Source of the DNA: an uncultured Gammaproteobacteria bacterium
Lineage (GTDB): Bacteria > Pseudomonadota > Gammaproteobacteria > Nitrosococcales > Methylophagaceae
Assembly: GCA_905479075.1 (NCBI GenBank)
Contig: CAJQLA010000010.1
Span: 1-64,000, forward strand
Direction: 5' to 3'
DNA length: 64,000 nucleotides
Both the position numbers and the translations under genes were made by a program. Below, in pieces: positions 1 through 8,439 of the stretch. Under the pieces are notes generated by a model that saw nothing but the letters and a program-made list of their open reading frames with translations, was not told where the DNA came from and searched no databases. Numbering within the stretch: position 1 is the first letter of the stretch; each line of letters opens with the position of its first letter.

Positions 1-722
1 CGCGTTAGTGGCGTGGCAAGTGTGTCTGCACTGGAGATAAGAGCATTTATTTTACCGATTTCTGTATTATCACCAGTAGCAACAACTAAACCCGCCGCTG
101 TACCATAAGTCACTAGTGTCGATGAATAAGCCATATTGAGTTGATCGGCTAATACAGTTTCCTGAGGTAATATTTCCGGCTGCTTCTGTACAGGGACTGA
201 TTCACCCGTTAAAGCGGACTCATCAATTTGCAGCTCACGGGTTTTCAACAAACGTAGATCTGCTGGTACTTTATCGCCAGATTGTAATAACACCAGATCA
301 CCAGGGACTAGTTCTGAAGAAGGAATACGAAGCTTTTTGCCTGCTCTCACTACGGTTGCTGACCCTTCCATTGATAGTGCTAAGGCTTCAATCGCTTTTA
401 AAGCACGAAACTCTTGAACAAAACCAACAACGGCATTGACTAAAATGACACCAAAGATGACACCACTATCGACCCATTCATGTAATAAGAAGGTCACAAT
501 AGCAGCAGCTAGTAGGATATAGACGAGCGGCTGGTGGAACTGCTGTAAAAATAAAATTCCGGGGTGCTTACCTTTTTTTAAGGTCAGTAGGTTGGGCCCA
601 AATTGTTGCTGGCGGTGCTTTATTTCAAAAGTATCTAGGCCCTTATTACTATCAGACTCAAGTAATAATTCAATCTCTTCTTTTGGAAGATGATGCCAAC
701 GATTGAGAAGCGAGGAATACAT
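1..722 (-). CDS. Cation-transporting P-type ATPase, N-terminal part (cut by left edge)
   Basis: About 240 codons are open on the minus strand from an ATG at 722 to the window edge. The protein has an N-terminal cation-ATPase domain (residues 1-70), two hydrophobic segments around 66-105, and the actuator domain with GDKVPAD near 147 and the TGES dephosphorylation motif at 170-173. The phosphorylated DKTG loop lies outside the window. The order of parts fits type II ATPases that pump Ca2+, Na+ or other cations across the inner membrane; the substrate cannot be told from this part. It starts 13 bases after a small ORF (736-864) and the two are probably co-transcribed. The ribosome site before the ATG is weak, so translation may be coupled to that ORF. 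Confidence 0.85.
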   Translation of the reverse strand, partial: MYSSLLNRWHHLPKEEIELLLESDSNKGLDTFEIKHRQQQFGPNLLTLKKGKHPGILFLQQFHQPLVYILLAAAIVTFLLHEWVDSGVIFGVILVNAVVGFVQEFRALKAIEALALSMEGSATVVRAGKKLRIPSSELVPGDLVLLQSGDKVPADLRLLKTRELQIDESALTGESVPVQKQPEILPQETVLADQLNMAYSSTLVTYGTAAGLVVATGDNTEIGKINALISSADTLATPLT

Positions 723-735
723 TTTTTATTCCCAA

Positions 736-864
736 TCAAATCACAATATCGACGACTTGATGCAAGTTGCCATACTTTTGATTCATCATGATTTCTGCGT
801 CAACATGCTGTCGTCCTATTTGAAAACCTAAAGCGCTAACATTGGTGCTTTCTATGGCAAACAT
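736..864 (-). CDS. Small ORF (42 aa) ahead of the P-type ATPase
   Basis: An ATG at 864 is preceded by a strong Shine-Dalgarno GGAGG about six bases upstream, and the frame stays open for 42 codons to a TGA at 736. The product begins MFAIESTNVS and has no membrane segment or recognised motif. It lies 13 bases upstream of the ATPase start on the same strand. It could be a small partner of the pump, a leader ORF that couples translation, or the remnant of a larger gene. I do not recognise it; the support is the ribosome site and the position. Confidence 0.45.
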   Translation of the reverse strand: MFAIESTNVSALGFQIGRQHVDAEIMMNQKYGNLHQVVDIVI

Positions 865-934
865 AGTTTACCTCCGTAAACCCTGTTCTTAACAGCTAGT
901 TCTTTATCTTAATAGTCTGATACGGGTAGCTCAG

Positions 935-1621
935 TTACGGGCACTTTGTCTTAGCAACTGAGTCTTGCAAATCATAATATTGATACAAACATATCATAGC
1001 ATCTTCGTTTGCTGCCTCGACATCCATATGTTGCAGCACTTTTTGCCAAAGACTAATGCGTTGTGAATCATCCACTGCTTGATCTGACTGTCCTTTTTTA
1101 GCTAACCAAAGACCAGTACCATTAAAGCTATAAACAGGTAATAAGTCAGGACGTTGGGAAGCTGGCACAATCTTAGGATTTAGATTGTCCAAAATTAAAG
1201 GCTCTGAATTTGGTTGATCGTAATAACCCACAATCATATGTGCTTGATTAATGGTTAAGGCTTTAACATAGGTGAGTTTGAGTTTGTTTTCATCCATGCC
1301 CATTGCGGTCAGCGTAAAGTATTTAGCAATGGAAAAGTCTTCACAGTCCCCCCCTTTTGTAACCAATGTTTGCAAGGGTGTCGCCCAATAGTCTTCTTTT
1401 TGCCAATGGATAACGTCATCAACAAAAATTAATTGATTCACAAAGTCATTCACTTTGGTCAGTTTTTGTCTATCCGACCAACGTGATCCTGAATCAATCA
1501 GTTGTTTCCACTGAGTAACACGCTGACGTGTGTCAGGAGCAATACCATCATCGACTATTTTAGGCGCTGATGAACACCCCACCATCAAGACTAATAATAG
1601 GCTGATTAAAAATTGCTTCAT
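935..1621 (-). CDS. LapG-like transglutaminase-fold cysteine protease, lipoprotein
   Basis: The 228-residue protein starts with a lipoprotein signal ending at C16 (MVGC), so it should be anchored in the outer or inner membrane facing the periplasm. The body matches the bacterial transglutaminase-like cysteine proteinase family (BTLCP, LapG type). The expected triad is visible: C93 in GGDCEDF, H128 in QAHMI and D145 in ILDNL. LapG of pseudomonads cuts large surface adhesins under control of the c-di-GMP receptor LapD. No lapD or adhesin gene is nearby; instead the ATG overlaps the stop of bioD (TAATG), placing it last in the biotin operon. The substrate is unknown. Family assignment is fairly sure, the LapG role is inference. 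Confidence 0.75.
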   Translation of the reverse strand: MKQFLISLLLVLMVGCSSAPKIVDDGIAPDTRQRVTQWKQLIDSGSRWSDRQKLTKVNDFVNQLIFVDDVIHWQKEDYWATPLQTLVTKGGDCEDFSIAKYFTLTAMGMDENKLKLTYVKALTINQAHMIVGYYDQPNSEPLILDNLNPKIVPASQRPDLLPVYSFNGTGLWLAKKGQSDQAVDDSQRISLWQKVLQHMDVEAANEDAMICLYQYYDLQDSVAKTKCP

Positions 1622-2283
1622 TAGCCTTCACCCAGATTTAAATAATCACTGGCTTTTTCTATCGATGATAAATGAGGTACTACACCCAAACAAGGTACTG
1701 GAATAGTCTGTTTCAGTGTACTAATGATTTCCTGAGCTTGTGGGTTCTGTTCAATGCTATTAGCCACCCAACCTTGGATAGGCAAGCCTGATTGTTCTAC
1801 CGCTTGTATCGTTAATAAAGCATGATTGATACAACCTAGTTTGATAGCCACAACGACAATGACTGGCAATCCTAAACGAATCGCTAAATCAGCCATAGTT
1901 AACTCATCATTGAGCGGTACAAACCAACCTCCAGCACCTTCGACAATGACAGCATCAGCATCTTGTTGGAGAACACAAAACTGTCGTTGAATATATGTAA
2001 TATCTATTTCGACACCCACTTGCTTAGCTGCAATATGTGGAGCTATAGCGGGTTCGAATGCATAAGGATTAATAGTTTCATATTCTATTGGTTTAGAACA
2101 TTGCTGCTGTATGGCCACAGCATCATCATTCCTCAAACCCTGTTCCGTAACATCGCAACCACTGGCAATGGGCTTCATGCCAACAACCCTTTTACCCTGT
2201 TTCTGCAAGTATTCCATAACAGCGGTACTGATAACAGTCTTACCTACTTCCGTGTCTGTACCTGTGACAAATAGACTGCTCAT
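1621..2283 (-). CDS. bioD: Dethiobiotin synthetase BioD
   Basis: BioD closes the ureido ring of dethiobiotin from diaminopelargonic acid, CO2 and ATP in the cytoplasm. The protein is 220 residues, the usual size, with the P-loop GTDTEVGKT at 8-16, the substrate-binding KPIASG near 37, and VEGAGGW near 114 that contacts the nucleotide and substrate. It begins seven bases after bioC and its stop overlaps the start of the lipoprotein gene. No strong ribosome site precedes the ATG, as expected for a translationally coupled gene inside an operon. Confidence 0.95.
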   Translation of the reverse strand: MSSLFVTGTDTEVGKTVISTAVMEYLQKQGKRVVGMKPIASGCDVTEQGLRNDDAVAIQQQCSKPIEYETINPYAFEPAIAPHIAAKQVGVEIDITYIQRQFCVLQQDADAVIVEGAGGWFVPLNDELTMADLAIRLGLPVIVVVAIKLGCINHALLTIQAVEQSGLPIQGWVANSIEQNPQAQEIISTLKQTIPVPCLGVVPHLSSIEKASDYLNLGEG

Positions 2284-2290
2284 TGCTTTA

Positions 2291-3187
2291 TCAGAGTCTT
2301 TGAATTTGACTTATAGGGATATGAATACTGCCATCTTGTTGGTGACTTTGCTTTGCCTGTGCACCACTCCAAGCATGACCATAAATCACTTCATAGCTAG
2401 CAGGTAACAAGCCTTCTTGACGAAATTGTTCATAGTGTTGTGACACCTTTTTAAGAGCTTGTTTTCCTGTTAATCCAGGACGACGGCCTGAATTGACATT
2501 ACGAGCACCCAAGACTTTCAAATCTTTCATCAATGCTAAAGCCGTATCATAAGTCAATGTATATCGATCCATGTCTAAAACCGGCTCAGCCAGTTTGGCG
2601 TTCATCATTGCCTCGCCAATATCATGCATATCGTAGAATACATTGACATGAGGATAGTCATCGACACTGGCCCATGATTCTCGTAATTCATGCAATGTAT
2701 CTGGCCCCAAAGTGGTAAAAACACACAGTCCTTCTGGACGTAATACACGTTGAATTTCACTAAAGCTTTTTGCCAAATCACACCACTGCAATGCTAAATT
2801 AGCAAACACTAGATCGACACTGTTGTCTGCCAAGCTTAACTGCTCAGCATCACTTGCAATATAAATGGGCTTATTTTTTTGAGGCAGCCACCGTTTAAGG
2901 CCATTAGCTTCTTTGTATGCTTGCTTTGCTTGTACCAACATATTGGGTGCAATATCAGCAGCAATTAACTGTGTTTTTGGATACAACTGCCCTAATTGAG
3001 CGAGGTTGCGGCCTGTACCTGCACCTAAATCTAAAATAGTCTGTGGCTGTAATTTAACAAAGGACAAGCGCTCTAATAGTTCATCGCCTGTTTGTTTTTG
3101 TAGAATCGCAACATCGTCATAATGGATTGCTGCCCTATCAAAAGAATGGGCCACTTTTGCTTTTTCTGGTACAAAAGCCCTAGTCAT
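2291..3187 (-). CDS. bioC: Malonyl-ACP O-methyltransferase BioC
   Basis: BioC methylates malonyl-ACP with SAM, disguising it so that fatty acid synthesis can build the pimeloyl chain of biotin. The 298-residue protein has the SAM-binding motif DLGAGTGRNL near residues 54-63, followed by acidic residues of the cofactor pocket and the FANLALQW segment near 131. It is longer than E. coli BioC (about 250), mainly at the C-terminus. Its ATG overlaps the end of bioH by eight bases, so the two are coupled. Confidence 0.93.
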   Translation of the reverse strand: MTRAFVPEKAKVAHSFDRAAIHYDDVAILQKQTGDELLERLSFVKLQPQTILDLGAGTGRNLAQLGQLYPKTQLIAADIAPNMLVQAKQAYKEANGLKRWLPQKNKPIYIASDAEQLSLADNSVDLVFANLALQWCDLAKSFSEIQRVLRPEGLCVFTTLGPDTLHELRESWASVDDYPHVNVFYDMHDIGEAMMNAKLAEPVLDMDRYTLTYDTALALMKDLKVLGARNVNSGRRPGLTGKQALKKVSQHYEQFRQEGLLPASYEVIYGHAWSGAQAKQSHQQDGSIHIPISQIQRL

Positions 3188-3953
3188 GACTCACCTGAGC
3201 AAAAAACTGATTAATTGCATGCTGACATTCCTCTAGATGAGAAATAAAGGGGGCGTGCCCTGCTCCGCTTAACAGCACTGTTTCAATGTTAGGGTTGAGT
3301 TGTCTAGCAAATGTCATCATATCGTTTGGTATTAAGGTGTCCCGTTCACCCAACACCATTTTCACTGGGCAGTCAATGTCGGCTAACTCGGTTCGTAAAT
3401 CTTTACTAATCAACACATTTAATCCAGCTTTCAATGCCTCATGGTGTGGCGCCTGCACTAGAGATAACCTGTCTGACAATGCTTTTATCGTCTCACGGCC
3501 TTGCTTCGATCCACGTGCTTGCAACGTCAAAAACCGCTGTAATGTTTCTGACTGATTTTCTTCAAGTTTATCAGCAAACTCATGAAACACGTCAGCTTGC
3601 ATTGCACATGACCAATTTTCTGCTTGTACAAAACAAGGCGTCGCTGCCAATAATACTAATTTAGCTACCCGTGCTGGAAAACGGTGTGCAAAAGCCAGAC
3701 TAATTAATCCACCTAGAGACCAGCCTACAAAATAAGCTTGCGCTGGCAGTTTAGCTGCTAAATTTTCTACTAAAACAACTAAATCAAAATCACCTTGCTG
3801 CCATAGACTCTGCCCATGCCCTGGTAAATCCACAAGATGCAAAGTGTAATTATCAGCCAACTTTTCTACCAGTTCATGCCAAACCGTGTTATTCATACTC
3901 CAGCCATGCAGCATAACTAAGTCAGGACCCTTTCCCGTTACAGTTACGTGCAC
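3180..3953 (-). CDS. bioH: Pimeloyl-ACP methyl ester esterase BioH
   Basis: BioH is the alpha/beta hydrolase that removes the methyl group placed by BioC once the pimeloyl chain is finished. The 257-residue protein shows HGW near residue 16, the nucleophile S79 in GWSLGG, the acid D205 in GERDTL and H233 in GAGHAPF, the full triad in the expected spacing. It overlaps bioF by ten bases upstream and bioC by eight downstream. Having bioH inside the operon, rather than detached as in E. coli, makes the assignment secure. Confidence 0.94.
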   Translation of the reverse strand: MHVTVTGKGPDLVMLHGWSMNNTVWHELVEKLADNYTLHLVDLPGHGQSLWQQGDFDLVVLVENLAAKLPAQAYFVGWSLGGLISLAFAHRFPARVAKLVLLAATPCFVQAENWSCAMQADVFHEFADKLEENQSETLQRFLTLQARGSKQGRETIKALSDRLSLVQAPHHEALKAGLNVLISKDLRTELADIDCPVKMVLGERDTLIPNDMMTFARQLNPNIETVLLSGAGHAPFISHLEECQHAINQFFAQVSHD

Positions 3954-5119
3954 AATAAAGTCTCCAATGCTGTCAGTAACTCCACGATATCTACTTCACA
4001 ATGGTCTGCCGACAAGGTAATTCTCAAACGCGTTGAACCTTCAGGCACTGTAGGCGGCCGAATAACACCGACTAATAGACCTTGTTGCTCTAACGCTTTA
4101 CCTACTTCAATGGCTTTTTTATCATCACCAATAACGATAGGTTGAATAGCAGTATCTGACGCCAGCAAAGCCAAACCAAGCCCTTGAGCACCTTGCCTAA
4201 ATTGGGCAATTAAACTGCTTAATTTATCCCTTCGCCATGATTCTTGTTGTACCAACTTAAGACTTTGTAATGTTGCAGCCGCTAAAGCTGCAGGTTGTGC
4301 TGTCGTGTAGACATAAGTGCGTGCTTGTTGGATCAGTGTTTCTATTACCACTTCATCAGCGGCAACAAATGCGCCAGCTGTCCCAAAAGCTTTGCCAAAT
4401 GTACCCATAACAATAGGCCTATCTTGCTGTTCTATATCCCAATGCTCGACACTGCCTGCACCACGTTCGCCAATGACACCAAAAGCATGTGCATCGTCAA
4501 TGAACAAACCCGCACCCTGTATTTTCGCCAAACGAACCAAATCATTTAAAGGAGCGAGATCACCATCCATACTGAAAACACCGTCACTGACTATCAGTCT
4601 ATGATTAGCTTGTTGTGACTGCGCCATACGCTCTTCTAAAGCACTGATGTCAGCATGCTGGTAACGTAGCTGCTTCGCCGCTGATAAGCGCCCACCATCC
4701 AACAAGGAAGCATGGTTTAGCTTATCTTGAATTACCACATCATCGCGCGTCATCAAGCCATCAATAACACCCATATTAGCCTGATAACCCGATGAAAAAA
4801 GTAAGGCCTTTTCTTGGCCAGTAAACTCAGCCAAAGCTTCTTCTAATTGCTGGTGATAATAACTATGTCCTGTTAAAAGATGTGCCGCTCCACTGCCGAC
4901 ACCTTGCTCATCAATAGCATTGATGAAGGCTCGCTTTATCTCAGGATGATTAGCCAGTCCTAGGTAGTCATTACTGCAAAATGATAGAAATTTCTCACCT
5001 TCAATAATAACATGAATACCTTGCTCACTGGATCGCGTACGTAACTTGCGGTAACGCCCTGCACGTTGACGTTCAGCTAAGGTATCAGATAATTGTTGAG
5101 ACCAGGGTAAACTTGCCAC
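3944..5119 (-). CDS. bioF: 8-amino-7-oxononanoate synthase BioF
   Basis: BioF is a PLP enzyme that condenses pimeloyl-ACP (or CoA) with alanine to give 8-amino-7-oxononanoate. The protein is 391 residues, close to the E. coli length, with the alpha-oxoamine synthase core SNDYLGL at 49-55, DDAHAFG at 208-214 and the PLP lysine K243 in GTFGKAFG. The start codon follows the bioB stop with no gap, consistent with one transcript bioB-F-H-C-D. Confidence 0.95.
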   Translation of the reverse strand: MASLPWSQQLSDTLAERQRAGRYRKLRTRSSEQGIHVIIEGEKFLSFCSNDYLGLANHPEIKRAFINAIDEQGVGSGAAHLLTGHSYYHQQLEEALAEFTGQEKALLFSSGYQANMGVIDGLMTRDDVVIQDKLNHASLLDGGRLSAAKQLRYQHADISALEERMAQSQQANHRLIVSDGVFSMDGDLAPLNDLVRLAKIQGAGLFIDDAHAFGVIGERGAGSVEHWDIEQQDRPIVMGTFGKAFGTAGAFVAADEVVIETLIQQARTYVYTTAQPAALAAATLQSLKLVQQESWRRDKLSSLIAQFRQGAQGLGLALLASDTAIQPIVIGDDKKAIEVGKALEQQGLLVGVIRPPTVPEGSTRLRITLSADHCEVDIVELLTALETLLCT

Positions 5120-6124
5120 TTAAGCTGCTGAAGCGTGTTCACCGGCTTTGGTATCAGTCTGTGTATTGATACCTAAGCGTTCAAATAGTTGTTGATCATG
5201 TGCTGTATCTGGATTATCTGTTGTCAGTAATTTCTCACCATAGAAGATAGAATTTGCACCAGCTAAAAAGCACATAGCTTGCAGTTCATCACTCATATGT
5301 TCACGACCTGCTGACAGACGCACATAAGACAGTGGCATCATAATTCTAGCAACCGCAATAGTACGAACAAACATGAGTGGATCCATAGCATCCACACCAT
5401 CCATTGGCGTACCTTCTACTTGCACTAATAAGTTAATGGGTACACTTTGCGGATGATTAGGCATATTGGCCAAACTACGCAATAAACCAGAGCGGTCGGT
5501 TAGGCTTTCGCCCATGCCAACAATACCGCCGCTACAAACATTAATATCTGCATCACGTACATGCGCTAAGGTATCAAGGCGATCTTGATAGGTACGGGTA
5601 CTGATAATGTCACCATAATATTCAGGGGATGTATCTAGGTTATGGTTGTAATAGTCGAGACCAGCATCTTTTAAACGCTTAGCCTGATGTTCTTCCAACA
5701 TGCCTAATGTAACGCATGTTTCTAGACCAAGATCTTTAACACCCGTCACCATTGCGGCTACACGTTCTAGATCACGATCCTTTAAGTTACGCCATGCTGC
5801 ACCCATACAAAAACGACTAGCACCAGAATCTTTAGCTTTAGTAGCATTTTCTAACACTTTATCCAAAGGCATTAATGGCTCTGCTTTCACGGCAGATTCG
5901 TGATGTGCACTTTGTGGGCAGTAACCACAATCTTCGGCGCAACCGCCTGTTTTTATACTCAATAAAGTACTTACCTGTACTTCATTAGGATCAAAATTAG
6001 CACGGTGTACTGTTTGAGCTCGGTACATTAAGTCAGAAAAAGGTAAAGCGTATAGGGCTTCTACCTCTTCATTTTGCCAGTCATGGCGTAATATTTGATC
6101 GGAATTAGATAGTTTTTCAGGCAT
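5120..6124 (-). CDS. bioB: Biotin synthase BioB
   Basis: BioB is the radical SAM enzyme that inserts sulfur into dethiobiotin. The 334-residue protein has the radical SAM cysteines C62, C66 and C69 in CAEDCGYC, and the later cysteines (FCMGAAW, TCVTLGM, NVCSGG) plus the arginine in RLSAGRE that hold the sulfur-donating [2Fe-2S] cluster. It is the first gene of the operon; its ATG at 6124 lies only 35 bases from the divergent comF start, so its promoter must overlap that gap or the 5' end of comF. Confidence 0.96.
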   Translation of the reverse strand: MPEKLSNSDQILRHDWQNEEVEALYALPFSDLMYRAQTVHRANFDPNEVQVSTLLSIKTGGCAEDCGYCPQSAHHESAVKAEPLMPLDKVLENATKAKDSGASRFCMGAAWRNLKDRDLERVAAMVTGVKDLGLETCVTLGMLEEHQAKRLKDAGLDYYNHNLDTSPEYYGDIISTRTYQDRLDTLAHVRDADINVCSGGIVGMGESLTDRSGLLRSLANMPNHPQSVPINLLVQVEGTPMDGVDAMDPLMFVRTIAVARIMMPLSYVRLSAGREHMSDELQAMCFLAGANSIFYGEKLLTTDNPDTAHDQQLFERLGINTQTDTKAGEHASAA

Positions 6125-6159
6125 GATAATAGTTCATTTAGGTAAATGGATTAATCTTA
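6125..6159. promoter_or_regulatory. Divergent bioB/comF control region with a 14-bp palindrome
   Basis: Only 35 bases separate the divergent start codons. They hold the perfect palindrome CATTTAGGTAAATG at 6135-6148, centred between the genes. A symmetric site here could serve as an operator acting on bioB, comF or both. It does not look like the E. coli BirA operator, so no regulator is named. Chance in an AT-rich stretch is a real alternative. Confidence 0.35.
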
Positions 6160-6894
6160 ATGAGCATGGACTCGCCAGCTACATTTCAACAAAAATTTAA
6201 ACGTCAACTGACAAGATTATACAGTAATCTAATCATTACACCCTGTCTGCTCTGTGGACAGGACGCTAAAGACGGCTATTTATGCTCAGCTTGTCTTACT
6301 GCTTTACCCACTTTTACTCAAGCTTGTCCTCGATGTGCAAAACCCAGTTTGGCTGAGGCACTATGTGGTGGCTGTTTGGTCCAACCACCCGCTAGAACTG
6401 TTACTCGTTGCCTATATAGCTATGAGCCGCCAATCGATAGATTAATTGCCGATTTTAAATTTCATGATAAAGTTTTTTTAAGCCGTTTTTTTGCGCAACA
6501 ATTAGCCGATAAAATAATCTCAGAAAGTCAGCCTTTACCTAGATTACTCATTCCAATTCCTTTACACCAAAACCGTCTAAAACAACGAGGTTATAATCAA
6601 GCCAAAGAGCTGAGTCAGCAATTATCTTTGTTGCTCAATATTCCCTATGCAACAGATGCACTCAGTCGTATCCGCGATACAGAGCCCCAAAGCGGCCTAC
6701 CTCTCGCCCTTCGTCATAAAAATGTAAAGCACGCATTCAAAGCAAACAATAAACAATTACCACCACATATAGCTTTGATAGATGACGTATTAACGACAGG
6801 CCATACAGCCGAAATTGCCGCACAAGTTCTACTAGCACAAGGTGTTAAACAAATTGAACTATGGACAATTGCACGTACAATAAGACACTATTAG
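6160..6894 (+). CDS. comF: ComF-family phosphoribosyltransferase-like protein
   Basis: The 244-residue protein has an N-terminal zinc-ribbon region with cysteine pairs at 29/32, 42/45, 56/59 and 69/72, then a phosphoribosyltransferase fold ending in the PRPP-binding loop ALIDDVLTTGHT near 206-217. This is the ComF/GntX layout. ComF proteins support the cytoplasmic side of DNA uptake during natural transformation in competent bacteria; in others the role is unclear. Two ATG codons lie close together (6160 and 6166), neither with a clear ribosome site. It is divergent from bioB, a common pairing in gammaproteobacteria. Confidence 0.88.
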   Translation: MSMDSPATFQQKFKRQLTRLYSNLIITPCLLCGQDAKDGYLCSACLTALPTFTQACPRCAKPSLAEALCGGCLVQPPARTVTRCLYSYEPPIDRLIADFKFHDKVFLSRFFAQQLADKIISESQPLPRLLIPIPLHQNRLKQRGYNQAKELSQQLSLLLNIPYATDALSRIRDTEPQSGLPLALRHKNVKHAFKANNKQLPPHIALIDDVLTTGHTAEIAAQVLLAQGVKQIELWTIARTIRHY

Positions 6895-6898
6895 CGGT

Positions 6899-7999
6899 AT
6901 GGAAGAGATTTCACGTTCATTAAGCACTCGTATGCCAAAAGATGTTGAAATATTACAAGCAAAGCTTGACGCTTTTCTACGCATTGCTAAAAACAATGAG
7001 CAGAAGCAGGCCAATTTTCAAGAATATGAATTAGCACTGCTTAATAGCTCGGGCTTAAATGACCTACTATCTATCATTTTGGAACAGCATCGAGAACGCT
7101 TCCAACTCTCTGAAGTAACACTACTTTTAGTTGATCCTGAATACGAGTTTCAACGCTTAATAGATAACATTCCTACATTAGAAAAATGGAAAGATCATCT
7201 TTTTTTTACCGATAATGCAAACGCCATCAGTCAATACTTCACTATATTGAGAAAGCCACGCCTATCGGCGTATTCAAAGCATATTCATCGGCAGCTATTT
7301 ACTGGCAAACATACATTACACTCAGTTGCTATCTTACCTTTAGTTCGTCGCAAAAAGTTTATTGGTTGTCTCAACCTAGGTAGCCGCAGTCCCAACCGTT
7401 TCCAAGATGATATGGGTACTCAATTTTTACAACATGTTAGTGCTGTCATCTCAGCCTGTATCGAAAACGCCCGGTTGCAGGAAAACATTAAACAAACAGG
7501 GCTACTTGACCCGCTTACAGGCATCAATAATAGACGGTTTTTTGATCAGCGTATCGATGAAGAAGTAATGCGTTCGCGAAGAAACAAATCACCTCTTTGT
7601 TGTTTATTTATTGATCTTGATCACTTTAAGAGCATCAACGACAATTATGGTCATCAAGCAGGCGATAAAGTCTTACAACAAGTCGCTAAATTGTTAAGCG
7701 ACATTATGCGAACCACCGATGTTTTAGCTCGATTTGGTGGAGAGGAATTTGTGATTTTACTCTCAGAATCAGGGCGTGAAATTTCTTTTGAAATTGCTGA
7801 ACGTATCCGAACAATCATTGCTAATCATGACTTTGTGATTAGTCCGACTAAAACGCTAAATGTCACATTATCTATTGGTCTCGCTATGATGCATTCTGAA
7901 AGTCAAATCAAAAATAGTGCCGATCTATTAAAAGCAGCTGATCAAGCTGTTTACGCTGCCAAAGTATCAGGAAGAAACAGAGTCCATAATGCTAATTAA
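6899..7999 (+). CDS. GAF-GGDEF diguanylate cyclase
   Basis: This 366-residue soluble protein has a GAF-like sensory region (about 45-195, of the kind seen in DUF484 proteins) followed by a GGDEF domain (about 203-362). The active-site loop is intact as GGEEF at 280-284, and the inhibitory I-site RxxD is present as RTTD at 271-274, five residues before it. It should make cyclic di-GMP and be held back by its product. No membrane segment is seen, so it senses a cytoplasmic signal. It follows comF after four bases and precedes a small channel gene, suggesting a shared transcript. Confidence 0.9.
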   Translation: MEEISRSLSTRMPKDVEILQAKLDAFLRIAKNNEQKQANFQEYELALLNSSGLNDLLSIILEQHRERFQLSEVTLLLVDPEYEFQRLIDNIPTLEKWKDHLFFTDNANAISQYFTILRKPRLSAYSKHIHRQLFTGKHTLHSVAILPLVRRKKFIGCLNLGSRSPNRFQDDMGTQFLQHVSAVISACIENARLQENIKQTGLLDPLTGINNRRFFDQRIDEEVMRSRRNKSPLCCLFIDLDHFKSINDNYGHQAGDKVLQQVAKLLSDIMRTTDVLARFGGEEFVILLSESGREISFEIAERIRTIIANHDFVISPTKTLNVTLSIGLAMMHSESQIKNSADLLKAADQAVYAAKVSGRNRVHNAN

Positions 8000-8013
8000 C
8001 CTAGGATAATTTT

Positions 8014-8439
8014 ATGCTACTAGCATTTACCATTAACCTCATTCTGATTGTATTGATGGTCTTTATCCATTATGAAGTTCTCTACCAGTTAGCCGACAAA
8101 TTACCCGACCTGAAATTGAAACCGCGCTATCGGGTTTTAGTTGGCGTTTTTGCTATTTTACTTGCTCATATTGCCGAGATTTGGCTGTTTGCGCTCGCTT
8201 ATTTTTTTGCGATCCAAATTGAAGGTTTTGGTAGCCTAACCGGGAATTTCGATCATAGCTTACTTGATTGTAGTTATTTCTCCTTCACAAATTATACAAC
8301 CCTAGGTTACGGTGACATTGAACCATCAGGACATGTTCGATTTATGACTGGCATTGAATCATTGACAGGCTTATTGATGATCACCTGGTCTGCCTCTTTC
8401 TTATTTTTGGAAATGCAAAAAAACTGGAGGAAAGACTGA
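8014..8439 (+). CDS. Small potassium-channel-like membrane protein
   Basis: The 141-residue protein has hydrophobic helices at about 3-20, 40-66 and 110-133, with a pore loop between the last two carrying the potassium selectivity filter TTLGYGD at 95-101. This is the ion_trans_2 (two-helix pore) arrangement without the cytoplasmic RCK/TrkA-N gating domain. A clear ribosome site (AGGA) lies eight bases before the ATG. The stop overlaps the start of the next gene (TGATG), so the two are translationally coupled. A K+ channel role is likely by motif; gating and physiological role are unknown. Confidence 0.75.
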   Translation: MLLAFTINLILIVLMVFIHYEVLYQLADKLPDLKLKPRYRVLVGVFAILLAHIAEIWLFALAYFFAIQIEGFGSLTGNFDHSLLDCSYFSFTNYTTLGYGDIEPSGHVRFMTGIESLTGLLMITWSASFLFLEMQKNWRKD

